Part shown: in pieces, positions 1 through 6,111 of the stretch | Numbering within the stretch: position 1 is the first letter of the stretch | How the letters are laid out: each line of letters begins with the position of its first letter | Origin: RGIG3009 sp964490085 | GTDB taxonomy: Bacteria; Bacillota; Clostridia; Oscillospirales; Acutalibacteraceae | Reading direction: 5' to 3' | DNA: 23,726 nucleotides | Assembly (NCBI GenBank): GCA_964490085.1 | Contig: CAZBAO010000011.1 | Span: 1 to 23,726 of the forward strand | The notes under the pieces: generated by a model | What the model saw: the letters and a program-made list of their open reading frames with translations, nothing else | The model's database searches: none | What the model was told of the DNA's origin: nothing | Made by a program: the position numbers and the translations under genes

Positions 1-1
1 C

Positions 2-61
2 CTCACAAAAGACGGGGAAACTGTTGAAGAAGCAAAAGCAAGATTGAAAGAGAAAAAATAA
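2..61 (+). CDS. C-terminal end of an unidentified protein (partial)
   Basis: A frame open from the left edge ends in TAA at 59-61 and encodes 19 residues ending EEAKARLKEKK. The composition is charged and helical, like the tail of a bacterial protein. A strong hairpin follows directly at 66-106, which fits the end of a transcription unit. The fragment is too short for any family assignment. It lies in the AT-rich left patch, so it may belong to the same accessory region as the lipoprotein gene. Confidence 0.5.
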   Translation, partial: LTKDGETVEEAKARLKEKK

Positions 62-65
62 GTAA

Positions 66-106
66 AAAGGGCAGACTTGGCAAAATAATTGCTAAATCTG
101 TCCTTT
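66..106 (+). terminator. Long hairpin after the partial gene
   Basis: Positions 66-83 pair with 89-106: about 18 pairs with one C/A mismatch (76/96) and two G-T wobbles, around a five-base loop. It begins four bases after the stop codon at 59-61. The tail (ACATTTTGTT) is only moderately T-rich, so this could be a weak terminator or simply an mRNA 3' stem. Confidence 0.55.
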
Positions 107-177
107 ACATTTTGTTCAGTAGGTCGGTGCAATTCCACGCCCTAAAAACGACGACACTACGGCGTTTTTTTAACAGG

Positions 178-248
178 CTTTCGAATCCACCTTCTTTGTT
201 TGACCAAACCAAAAAGCACCGCCTACTGGCGGTGCTCATTGTTTTGGT
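178..248. repeat. Copy A of a 71-bp tRNA-Tyr-flank repeat
   Basis: This segment matches 1100-1170 base for base except at 209 (C versus A) and 221 (G versus A). It contains a 15-base piece identical to the T-arm/acceptor 3' strand of tRNA-Tyr (180-194) and a terminator hairpin (215-236). It stops at the position corresponding to the tRNA discriminator base, after which the two copies diverge completely. A weaker similarity continues leftward: 130-178 resembles 1044-1100, including CTAAAAAC followed by a hairpin at 144-169. No tRNA adjoins this copy. Confidence 0.85.
211..236 (-). terminator. Terminator downstream of the lipoprotein gene
   Basis: On the minus strand AGCACCGCC, loop AGTA, GGCGGTGCT forms a perfect 9-bp stem (215-223 with 228-236) followed by TTTTT. 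It lies 24 bases beyond the stop of the minus-strand lipoprotein gene and is part of repeat copy A. The equivalent in copy B follows tRNA-Tyr. Confidence 0.75.
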
Positions 249-260
249 TGTTACGAACTA

Positions 261-872
261 TTATGATGCCACGTATGCAAAATCAGAAATTAGTTCATCG
301 GTTTTTTTATTATATAATTTTCCGTCTTTAGAATAAAAATGTTTATTCTCATCGGAACAGTTTATATTTACAACGGAATGATAAAATGTGATACTGCCGT
401 CATCATTAATGTGCGGATAATATTCATCCATAGTAACAAATTCAATAACCTCAATATTTTTTCCAATATTTAAGTTAAATACAACATCCTCTATGACATA
501 ATCTTCAAGAATTTCAAATTCATTTATGCCACCACTGAATATTACATCATATTCGCTGTCTTCCGGTGCGTTCATGTACAAATCGGCAAGAGAAATTGAA
601 AACGGTGTGGGTACTCCTCTTCCATAATATCCACCTATTCGTTTAATTGGTATACCTTCATAATCATCAGGGATTGTAATTTCTAAATTTTCTCTATACT
701 CTGTACAGTTGTAGCTACCAACAAAGCAACAATTTGAAGTTTTATTTATACCAACATAAAACCCATCTACTTCTGCTTTATCAGAGTAAAACAAAGAAAC
801 TCCCTCGAAAGAGCAACCAGAAAGACAAAAAGTTAAACAAATTGATAATATCACAGCAAAAATTTTTCTCAC
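261..872 (-). CDS. Small secreted lipoprotein, BspA/LRR-like features
   Basis: This gene encodes 203 residues starting at GTG (872), with AGAGGTG seven bases upstream. The N-terminus is a lipoprotein signal peptide: basic MRK, a hydrophobic core, and lipobox L-S-G-C with the lipidated cysteine at residue 20, so the product should be tethered outside the membrane. Phrases such as ITIPDDYEGIPIKRIGG and FYSKDGKLYNKKT resemble BspA-type leucine-rich repeat proteins of Firmicutes, but no regular repeat array is visible. No enzymatic motif is seen. The gene is clearly AT-rich (about one third G+C by eye) compared with the roughly 50% neighbours and lies between the two 71-bp repeat copies, which suggests acquisition. 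Its function is unknown. Confidence 0.75.
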   Translation of the reverse strand: MRKIFAVILSICLTFCLSGCSFEGVSLFYSDKAEVDGFYVGINKTSNCCFVGSYNCTEYRENLEITIPDDYEGIPIKRIGGYYGRGVPTPFSISLADLYMNAPEDSEYDVIFSGGINEFEILEDYVIEDVVFNLNIGKNIEVIEFVTMDEYYPHINDDGSITFYHSVVNINCSDENKHFYSKDGKLYNKKTDELISDFAYVAS

Positions 873-894
873 TATTGTTCACCTCTTTTAATTT

Positions 895-923
895 ATTATA
901 TCATAAAACCATAAATCAAACAA
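895..923 (-). promoter_or_regulatory. Promoter of the lipoprotein gene
   Basis: On the minus strand TTGTTT (918-923), a 17-base spacer and a perfect TATAAT (895-900) precede the GTG start at 872. The ribosome site AGAGGTG is at 880-886. Confidence 0.7.
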
Positions 924-943
924 GGTATATTGCGTTTCGGTCG

Positions 944-1099
944 TTTGAATCCATCTTGACGGAGAATATAGTGAAATCAAAGGCTTGCGCCATTGTACAG
1001 TTACGTAGTTTGATTTCGTCTGCGAGTTTCGGTACAGCCCGTTAGGGCGGCGCGATCCCACGGGCTAAAAACAGTCCACCGGACTGTTTTCTTAACGCC
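944..1099. other. Non-coding stretch with stacked inverted repeats
   Basis: I see no gene here. Three inverted repeats lie in a row. GAAATCAAA (973-981) pairs with TTTGATTTC (1009-1017). AGCCCGT (1036-1042) pairs with ACGGGCT (1060-1066). AAAACAGTCC (1068-1077) pairs with GGACTGTTTT (1081-1090), a perfect 10-bp stem with a three-base loop that can act as a terminator in either direction. At 944-958 there is a degenerate (12 of 15) match to the tRNA-Tyr T-arm word found in both 71-bp repeats. The part from 1044 resembles 130-178 upstream of copy A. Confidence 0.6.
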
Positions 1100-1170
1100 C
1101 TTTCGAATCCACCTTCTTTGTTTGACCAAAACAAAAAGCACCACCTACTGGCGGTGCTCATTGTTTTGGT
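1100..1170. repeat. Copy B of the 71-bp repeat, abutting tRNA-Tyr
   Basis: This is the direct repeat of 178-248 with two mismatches. Its right end (1167-1170) is the encoded CCA plus discriminator base of the minus-strand tRNA-Tyr, so the repeat starts exactly at the tRNA 3' terminus. Its left end carries TTCGAATCCACCTTC (1102-1116), the same 15 bases as the tRNA T-arm but in the opposite orientation to the real gene (1175-1189). Together they make a large imperfect palindrome centred on the tRNA terminator. Confidence 0.85.
1133..1158 (-). terminator. tRNA-Tyr terminator
   Basis: On the minus strand AGCACCGCC, AGTA, GGTGGTGCT pairs (1150-1158 with 1137-1145, one mismatch at 1143/1152) and is followed by TTTTT. 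It begins nine bases after the tRNA CCA end. Confidence 0.75.
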
Positions 1171-1251
1171 GGGGGAAGGTGGATTCGAACCACCGAAGTC
1201 ACTGACAACAGATTTACAGTCTGCCCCCTTTGGCCACTCGGGAATTCCCCC
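1167..1251 (-). tRNA. tRNA-Tyr (anticodon GUA)
   Basis: The minus-strand sequence folds as a class II (long variable arm) tRNA. The acceptor GGGGGAA pairs with TTCCCCC, the D-arm has CCC/GGG, and the anticodon arm holds CTGTAAA with anticodon GTA. A long variable arm follows, then a T-arm GGTGG-TTCGAAT-CCACC, discriminator A and an encoded CCA (1167-1169). The length is 85 bases including CCA, normal for bacterial tRNA-Tyr. A strong promoter lies upstream and a terminator downstream. The gene is divergent from nfnA. Confidence 0.97.
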
Positions 1252-1270
1252 GCGTCTAAACGCAAGTGTT

Positions 1271-1299
1271 ACTATAGCACGCCGCAAAAGGATTGTCAA
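1271..1299 (-). promoter_or_regulatory. tRNA-Tyr promoter
   Basis: On the minus strand TTGACA (1294-1299), a 17-base spacer and TATAGT (1271-1276) lie about 20 bases upstream of the mature tRNA 5' end, close to sigma-A consensus. Confidence 0.85.
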
Positions 1300-1361
1300 G
1301 CCTTCTTTTTGAATTTTTTGTGTTTTTTTTGCATTTCCAAACATTAATGCGATATCTTTTC

Positions 1362-1390
1362 TTGCTTTTCGAAAAGGGGTGTGCTACTAT
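1362..1390 (+). promoter_or_regulatory. nfnAB promoter
   Basis: TTGCTT (1362-1367), a 17-base spacer and TACTAT (1385-1390) lie 22 bases before the ATG of nfnA. The ribosome site AGGTGA is at 1403-1408. Confidence 0.6.
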
Positions 1391-1412
1391 ATTTGGGTAT
1401 TGAGGTGAGACT

Positions 1413-2246
1413 ATGTATAAAATTGTTAGTAAACGAGCGCTGAACGCGTTTGTGTCTTTAATGGAAATCGAGGCTCCGCTGATTGCCGCTAAAGGTAAAG
1501 CGGGGCAGTTCGTTATTCTGCGTGTTAACGAAACGGGCGAGCGTATTCCGCTGACCTTGGCGGACGAAGATCCGCAGCGCGGTACCATTACCATCATGTA
1601 TCAAAAAGTGGGGAAGACTACCGACTTATTGGATACGCTGAACGTGGGGGATTCCATTTTGGACGTGGTCGGCCCGCTGGGTAAAGCCACAGAGCTTGAC
1701 GGCTATAAGCACGTTGCCGTCGTCGGCGGCGGTGTTGGGTGCGCGATCGCTTATCCGGAGGCCAAGGCTCTGCATTGCTTGGGCGCACATGTGGATATGA
1801 TCGCCGGTTTCCGTAACCGCGATATTATCATGTTGGAGGATGAACTGGAGACTGTCAGCTCACGCTTGTTTGTGATGACGGACGACGGCTCCAACGGAAA
1901 CAAGGGCTTTGTCACCGTCAAACTGCAGGAATTGTTGGATGCCGGTGAAAAGTACGATCTGGTGATCGCCATCGGGCCGTTACCGATGATGCGTGCGGTT
2001 GCCAACGTAACCAAACCGTACGGCATTAAAACGATCGTATCCATGAACCCGATCATGGTGGACGGCACGGGAATGTGCGGCGGTTGCCGTTTGACTGTCG
2101 GCGGCGAAACCAAATTTGCTTGTGTTGACGGTCCGGAATTCGATGCACACGAGGTCGATTGGGACGAAGCAATGCATCGTTTAGGACAGTATAAAGAGCA
2201 AGAACACGCTTGCCGCATGGCTTTTATAGGGGGACAAAACGCATAA
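1413..2246 (+). CDS. nfnA: NfnA: ferredoxin-NADP+ reductase-type subunit of the Nfn bifurcating complex
   Basis: 277 residues, full length for the family. NfnA holds FAD, an NAD(H) site and a [2Fe-2S] cluster. With NfnB it couples ferredoxin and NADH oxidation to NADP+ reduction (reversible flavin-based electron bifurcation) in the anaerobe cytoplasm. Visible motifs are the flavin-binding block RIPLTLAD near residues 48-55, the nucleotide-binding VVGGGVG near residues 109-115, and the cluster cysteines C222, C225 and C237 in GMCGGC...FACVDGPEFD. In characterised NfnA the cluster also has an aspartate ligand, for which D217 is a candidate here. The start is fixed by AGGTGA four bases upstream. 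The stop overlaps the nfnB ATG (TAATG), indicating translational coupling. Sulfide dehydrogenase (SudB) annotation denotes the same family. Confidence 0.93.
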   Translation: MYKIVSKRALNAFVSLMEIEAPLIAAKGKAGQFVILRVNETGERIPLTLADEDPQRGTITIMYQKVGKTTDLLDTLNVGDSILDVVGPLGKATELDGYKHVAVVGGGVGCAIAYPEAKALHCLGAHVDMIAGFRNRDIIMLEDELETVSSRLFVMTDDGSNGNKGFVTVKLQELLDAGEKYDLVIAIGPLPMMRAVANVTKPYGIKTIVSMNPIMVDGTGMCGGCRLTVGGETKFACVDGPEFDAHEVDWDEAMHRLGQYKEQEHACRMAFIGGQNA

Positions 2247-3637
2247 TGGCTATCAATAATCAACTCAACAAAACTCCCATGCCGGAACAGGATCCTCAAA
2301 TTCGTGCCACGAATTTTGAAGAGGTTGCCTGCGGCTATACGGAAGAAATGGCAATTAACGAGGCACAGCGCTGTTTGAATTGCAAAACGAAGCCGTGCGT
2401 GTCGGGATGCCCTGTTAATGTACAGATCCCCGACTTTATTGCGAAAATCGCAGGCGGCGATTTTGAAGGTGCGTATCAGACGATTCGCGGAACCAATTCG
2501 CTGCCGGCTGTTTGCGGTCGCGTGTGCCCGCAAGAGAAGCAATGTGAGTCAAAGTGCGTGCGCGGTATCAAAGGCGAGCCGGTGGCGATCGGCAGATTGG
2601 AGCGTTTTGCTGCGGATACGCACATGAAGGTACAGACGGAAAAATCGGATACTACACCGCGCAACGGCCATCGCGTAGCGGTGGTTGGCTCCGGTCCTGC
2701 CGGACTCACCTGCGCCGGTGATTTGAATAAGCTCGGTTATGACGTTACGGTGTTTGAAGCGTTTCACACCGCCGGTGGCGTTCTGATGTACGGTATTCCG
2801 GAATTCCGTCTGCCGAAAGATATCGTTCAAAAAGAGATCAGCACACTCAAGGATGCCGGTGTGGATATTCAAACCAATATGGTGATCGGCAAGATCCTGG
2901 ATATAGACGAGCTGTTTGAGCAGGGCTATGAAGCGGTATTCGTCGGCAGCGGAGCGGGCCTGCCCAGCTTTATGGGGATCCCCGGTGAAGGCTTGCTGGG
3001 CGTGATGTCTGCCAACGAGTTCCTGACCCGTATCAATCTAATGAAGGGCTATCGCGAGGATTACGACACCCCTGTCCCGCATGCCAAACATGTAGCGGTC
3101 GTAGGCGGCGGTAACGTGGCAATGGATGCGGCACGCTGCGCTAAGCGTATGGGCGCTGAAAACGTTTATATCGTATACCGCCGCGGGGAAGAGGAAATGC
3201 CGGCACGTCTGGAGGAGATCCACCACGCCAAAGAGGAGGGGATCGAGTTCCTGTTCCTGACAGCCCCCGTTGCGGTACACGGCGACGACAACGGGTTTGT
3301 GATCTCTCTCGAATGTGTATCAATGGAACTTACCGAACCGGACGAGTCGGGCAGACGCCGTCCTCGCGAGATCGAAGGCAGCAATCATCAGCTTGACGTC
3401 GATATGGTGATCGCCGCGATCGGCAACTCACCGAATCCGCTGATCCGCACCACGACCCCCGGCTTAGAGGCGAACCGTCGCGGATGCTTGGTGGTCAATG
3501 AAGAAACCCTGCAAACCACCCGCGAAGGTGTGTACGCGGGTGGTGATGCCGTGACCGGAGCCGCTACCGTTATTCTGGCAATGGGGGCGGGAAAGAAAGC
3601 CGCCGATTCAATTCATCGATTTTTGATGAAAAAATAA
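2246..3637 (+). CDS. nfnB: NfnB: NADPH-binding flavoprotein subunit (GltA/SudA-like)
   Basis: 463 residues from the ATG overlapping the nfnA stop, with GGGGGA at 2229-2234. This is the large Nfn subunit, carrying the bifurcating FAD, two [4Fe-4S] clusters and the NADP(H) site. Cysteine groups fit both clusters: C43, C46, C51 and C55 (CLNCKTKPCVSGC) and C90, C94, C100 and C104 (CGRVCPQEKQCESKC). An FAD Rossmann motif VGSGPAG lies at 147-153, an NADP motif VGGGNVA at 286-292, and a second FAD contact GDAVTGA near the C-terminus. Standalone homologues are often annotated as glutamate synthase small subunit (GltA/GltD), but the adjoining NfnA makes Nfn the better call. An in-frame extension back to 2210 exists but has no ribosome site. 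Confidence 0.93.
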   Translation: MAINNQLNKTPMPEQDPQIRATNFEEVACGYTEEMAINEAQRCLNCKTKPCVSGCPVNVQIPDFIAKIAGGDFEGAYQTIRGTNSLPAVCGRVCPQEKQCESKCVRGIKGEPVAIGRLERFAADTHMKVQTEKSDTTPRNGHRVAVVGSGPAGLTCAGDLNKLGYDVTVFEAFHTAGGVLMYGIPEFRLPKDIVQKEISTLKDAGVDIQTNMVIGKILDIDELFEQGYEAVFVGSGAGLPSFMGIPGEGLLGVMSANEFLTRINLMKGYREDYDTPVPHAKHVAVVGGGNVAMDAARCAKRMGAENVYIVYRRGEEEMPARLEEIHHAKEEGIEFLFLTAPVAVHGDDNGFVISLECVSMELTEPDESGRRRPREIEGSNHQLDVDMVIAAIGNSPNPLIRTTTPGLEANRRGCLVVNEETLQTTREGVYAGGDAVTGAATVILAMGAGKKAADSIHRFLMKK

Positions 3638-3646
3638 GTCGAATTT

Positions 3647-3698
3647 GGTCAATTTATGCAAAAGAGGGAAATTTGTTTGACCGTTTTGATATTTTTTT
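3647..3698 (+). terminator. Possible nfnAB terminator
   Basis: GGTCAA (3647-3652) pairs with TTGACC (3677-3682), with further imperfect TTT/AAA pairing inside. It is followed by GTTTTGATATTTTTTT. The stem is weak and bulged but carries a clear T-tract, ten bases after the nfnB stop. Confidence 0.45.
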
Positions 3699-3729
3699 CA
3701 CATATTGTCTAATTCTTTTTAAAAAAGTA

Positions 3730-3758
3730 TTGACTTTTTGACAAGGTTGCGTTATACT
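3730..3758 (+). promoter_or_regulatory. Promoter of the sigma-factor gene
   Basis: TTGACT (3730-3735), a 17-base spacer and TATACT (3753-3758) stand about 40 bases before the start codon, near the vegetative consensus. Confidence 0.75.
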
Positions 3759-3798
3759 ACAGACTGTTATGGAGCGCGTTGGTTCGAGGTGATCCTGC

Positions 3799-4368
3799 TT
3801 GAATGCCCTTGTAACAGGCTTGAACGATCTCAGCGATGAAGAGCTGGCTGTTCTGGCTCGCGAGAATAACGAGGAAGCATTCACGCGTCTGGTTTCTCGG
3901 TGTTCGGGAATGCTTAAGGCTTTGTCGGCTAAGTATTGCCTCGGTTCACTGGAATCTGAGGATCTGGTGCAGGAAGGGTTGTTAGGGCTGTTGTCTGCCG
4001 TGCAGACGTATCGGTCGTCGGTAGACGTTGCCTTTCGCACGTATGCCTACACCTGTGCTCGTAACCGCATGGTATCCGCGTTGCGGCGTCGAAATGGGGT
4101 AGAGGCGAGATCCTTGGACGAGGAGGACGAGCCTTCCGTTTCCTCGGGTGGTGACGATCCGGCATCCTTATTGGTTCGCCAAGAGGAATTGCAGCAGCTT
4201 CGCGAACGGTTGCGTGTCGGTCTCAGTCCGTTGGAATACCGCGTGCTGATGGCGCTTTTAAGCGGCTATTCGTATCGAGAGATCGCCAAACGCTTGCGGA
4301 TCACAGAAAAAGCGGTGGATAACGCGCGTCAGCGGTTACGCCGCAAATTAGATTCATCCCTGTTTTAA
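3799..4368 (+). CDS. RNA polymerase sigma-70 family factor, SigH-like
   Basis: 189 residues. Region 2 spans about 26-97: EDLVQEGLLGLLSAVQTY is the core-binding/-10 helix block and FRTYAYTCARNRMVSALRR follows. Region 4 spans about 130-185 with the helix-turn-helix YSYREIAKRLRITEKAVDNARQRLRRKL that would contact the -35 box. A short acidic linker (DEEDEPSVSSGGDD) replaces region 3. The architecture matches the Spo0H/SigH group or a related alternative sigma factor; no anti-sigma gene adjoins it. The start is TTG at 3799, chosen because an excellent ribosome site GAGGTGAT (3786-3793) sits five bases upstream. It has its own promoter and is not obviously part of nfnAB. Which regulon it serves cannot be read here. 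Confidence 0.85.
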   Translation: MNALVTGLNDLSDEELAVLARENNEEAFTRLVSRCSGMLKALSAKYCLGSLESEDLVQEGLLGLLSAVQTYRSSVDVAFRTYAYTCARNRMVSALRRRNGVEARSLDEEDEPSVSSGGDDPASLLVRQEELQQLRERLRVGLSPLEYRVLMALLSGYSYREIAKRLRITEKAVDNARQRLRRKLDSSLF

Positions 4369-4495
4369 TTCTGATTGTAAACGGATGTACACCGTTTCAC
4401 AATATGCCGGGCAGCCAAATTAGAGCGTTGCTTTTCAAAAGGTGCCGATCTTATTCCGTTGCAGGGCAAACATTATTACAAGTGAGGTAAGACAC

Positions 4496-4774
4496 ATGTA
4501 CGAAGACAAGACTCTGATCTGCAAGGAATGCGGCGCAGAATTTGTGTTCACCGCCGGTGAGCAGGAGTTCTATGCTGAGAAAGGCTTTGTGAACGAGCCC
4601 CAGCGCTGCAAGGCTTGCCGCGACGCTCGGAAGAACGCTGCGAGACCTGAAAGAGAGATGCACACGGCTATCTGCGCCAACTGCGGCAAGGAAGCGAAAG
4701 TGCCCTTCAAGCCTCGTGAGGATCGCCCCGTGTATTGTAGCGAGTGCTTCGCAAGCATGAGAGGCGAGAACTAA
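4496..4774 (+). CDS. Small double zinc-ribbon protein
   Basis: 92 residues from ATG 4496, with TGAGGT at 4483-4488; an upstream in-frame extension to 4442 lacks a ribosome site. Two four-cysteine sets are visible. C9/C12 and C38/C41 enclose the signature AEFVFTAGEQEFYAEKGF of the probable zinc-binding domain common in Firmicutes. C60/C63 and C81/C84 form a second ribbon. The product is cytoplasmic, with no signal or membrane segment. The family's job is unknown; nucleic-acid or protein binding is plausible but not shown. It stands alone between the sigma-factor gene and the liv operon and is closed by a strong terminator. Confidence 0.85.
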   Translation: MYEDKTLICKECGAEFVFTAGEQEFYAEKGFVNEPQRCKACRDARKNAARPEREMHTAICANCGKEAKVPFKPREDRPVYCSECFASMRGEN

Positions 4775-4784
4775 TTGCTTTTCA

Positions 4785-4808
4785 AAAACCGCCCTTCGGG
4801 GCGGTTTT
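4785..4808 (+). terminator. Terminator of the zinc-ribbon gene
   Basis: AAAACCGCCC, a TTCG tetraloop, and GGGCGGTTTT form a perfect 10-bp stem with CTTGCTTTTT after it. This is a textbook intrinsic terminator that also insulates the liv promoter. Confidence 0.9.
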
Positions 4809-4842
4809 CTTGCTTTTTATGGCAAAAACCGCAGAAAGTTGC

Positions 4843-4871
4843 TTGACATAAAATGCGGTTATTGGTATAAT
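4843..4871 (+). promoter_or_regulatory. liv operon promoter
   Basis: A perfect TTGACA (4843-4848), a 17-base spacer and a perfect TATAAT (4866-4871) lie 32 bases upstream of the binding-protein start. This full-consensus promoter predicts high constitutive expression. No obvious leucine-responsive site or riboswitch lies in the short leader. Confidence 0.9.
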
Positions 4872-4903
4872 GAATCATCACTTTATGTAAAGAAGGGGTA
4901 TTT

Positions 4904-6016
4904 GTGAAAAAAATTCTTAGCATTCTCGCAGTTTTGACCATGATCGTGACCTGCTTCGCCGGTTGCGGCGATAAGGCTACTGCCGGTGAATTCTTCATCG
5001 GTGCCACCGGCCCGTTGACCGGTGACGCTTCTTCGTATGGCATCTCCGTCAACAACGGTGCTCTGCTGGCGATCGAGGAGATCAACGCCGCGGGTGGCTT
5101 GAACGGCATTCAGTTCAAGTTTGAAATGAAAGACGACAAAGCAACCGCAGAAGATGCGGCGACCGGTTACGACAGCTTGATGGATGCCGGTATGCAGATC
5201 TCGATCGGTAGTGTTACTTCCGGTTCCTGCAAATCCTTCGCTTCCAAGTCCGAGGCTGACAACCTGTTCTTCATCACGCCTTCCGCCTCCGAAGCTGCAG
5301 TTATCGAAGGCCGTGACAACGGCTTCCGCGTTTGCTTCGGCGACCCCGACCAGGGTACTTTGGCAGTGAAAGAGCTGAAAGAAGCCGGTTACAAGAACAT
5401 CGGTGCTATCTATGACACCAGTGATTCTTACTCCAGCGGCATCTTCGCTGCCTTCAAAGCGGAAATGGCTGCACAGAATATGACCTTCAAAGAGCAGTCC
5501 TTTGACGCGGAGAACAAGAAAGACTTCTCCACTCAGGTTGAAGCACTCAAGGATTGTGATGTTATCTTCCTGCCCATCTACTACACCGAGGCCGGCCTGA
5601 TCGCGAAGGCTTGCGTTGCCAAGGGCTGCGAAGCTGTTCTGTTCGGCTGTGACGGTCTCGACGGCGTTGCCGATCAGATCGACGAGACGGTTACCAACCA
5701 GATCTCCTACATCACGCCCTTTGACGTAAACAGCACCGACGCGGTTCCGAAGGCTTTCGTTGAAGCTTACAAAGCAAAGTACAACGAAACTCCGGATCAG
5801 TTCGCTGCCGACGGTTACGATGCGATCTACGCTATCTACAACGCTATGAAGGTTGCTAACATCACCGATGCTGACATTGAGCCGAGTGCTCTGTGCGAAG
5901 CGGTGAAGGCGGCGATCACGGATTCTTCCTTCAAGCTGGACGGCGCGACCGGTACGATGACTTGGGATGCCTCCGGTGCTTGCACCAAGGTTCCGCAGAT
6001 CGTTGCTGTAAACTGA
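4904..6016 (+). CDS. livJ: Branched-chain amino-acid ABC transporter, substrate-binding lipoprotein
   Basis: 370 residues starting at GTG 4904, with AGAAGGGG (4891-4898) upstream. The signal peptide ends in lipobox F-A-G-C with the lipidated cysteine at residue 21, so the product is membrane-anchored outside the cell. The mature protein is a type I periplasmic-binding fold of the LivJ/LivK family. It opens with FFIGATGPLTGDASSYGISVNNGALLAIEEINAAGG, the hallmark of this family, and keeps the hinge region GDGLDG- and AADGYDAIYAIYNAM-like segments. It feeds LivHMGF encoded immediately downstream. Leucine, isoleucine and valine are the default substrates, but relatives bind other amino acids or amides, so specificity is inferred. 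Confidence 0.93.
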   Translation: MKKILSILAVLTMIVTCFAGCGDKATAGEFFIGATGPLTGDASSYGISVNNGALLAIEEINAAGGLNGIQFKFEMKDDKATAEDAATGYDSLMDAGMQISIGSVTSGSCKSFASKSEADNLFFITPSASEAAVIEGRDNGFRVCFGDPDQGTLAVKELKEAGYKNIGAIYDTSDSYSSGIFAAFKAEMAAQNMTFKEQSFDAENKKDFSTQVEALKDCDVIFLPIYYTEAGLIAKACVAKGCEAVLFGCDGLDGVADQIDETVTNQISYITPFDVNSTDAVPKAFVEAYKAKYNETPDQFAADGYDAIYAIYNAMKVANITDADIEPSALCEAVKAAITDSSFKLDGATGTMTWDASGACTKVPQIVAVN

Positions 6017-6030
6017 TTTTTGCTGTTTCG

Positions 6031-6063
6031 TCTGACCGGGAGGGCAAAACCCTCCCGGTCAGA
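6031..6063 (+). terminator. Hairpin between livJ and livH
   Basis: Positions 6031-6044 pair perfectly with 6050-6063 (14 bp, loop CAAAA), followed by CTCTTGTCTTTTTCTT. The T-tract is interrupted, so partial read-through is likely. This would give more binding protein than permease and ATPase and would protect the livJ mRNA 3' end. Confidence 0.85.
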
Positions 6064-6111
6064 CTCTTGTCTTTTTCTTGGTTGATTCTTAATCTCTAAG
6101 GAGAGAGTATC

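Noticed and set aside
1118..1312. Plus-strand frame spanning the tRNA-Tyr gene (and the minus frame 1042-1344)
   Set aside because: Both read through a well-formed tRNA and its terminator and carry no ribosome site.
4428..4787. 13-base direct repeat TTGCTTTTCAAAA flanking the zinc-ribbon gene (4428-4440 and 4775-4787)
   Set aside because: In a 23.7-kb window a few 13-mer coincidences are expected, there is no inverted-repeat or transposase context, and the gene's composition matches its neighbours.
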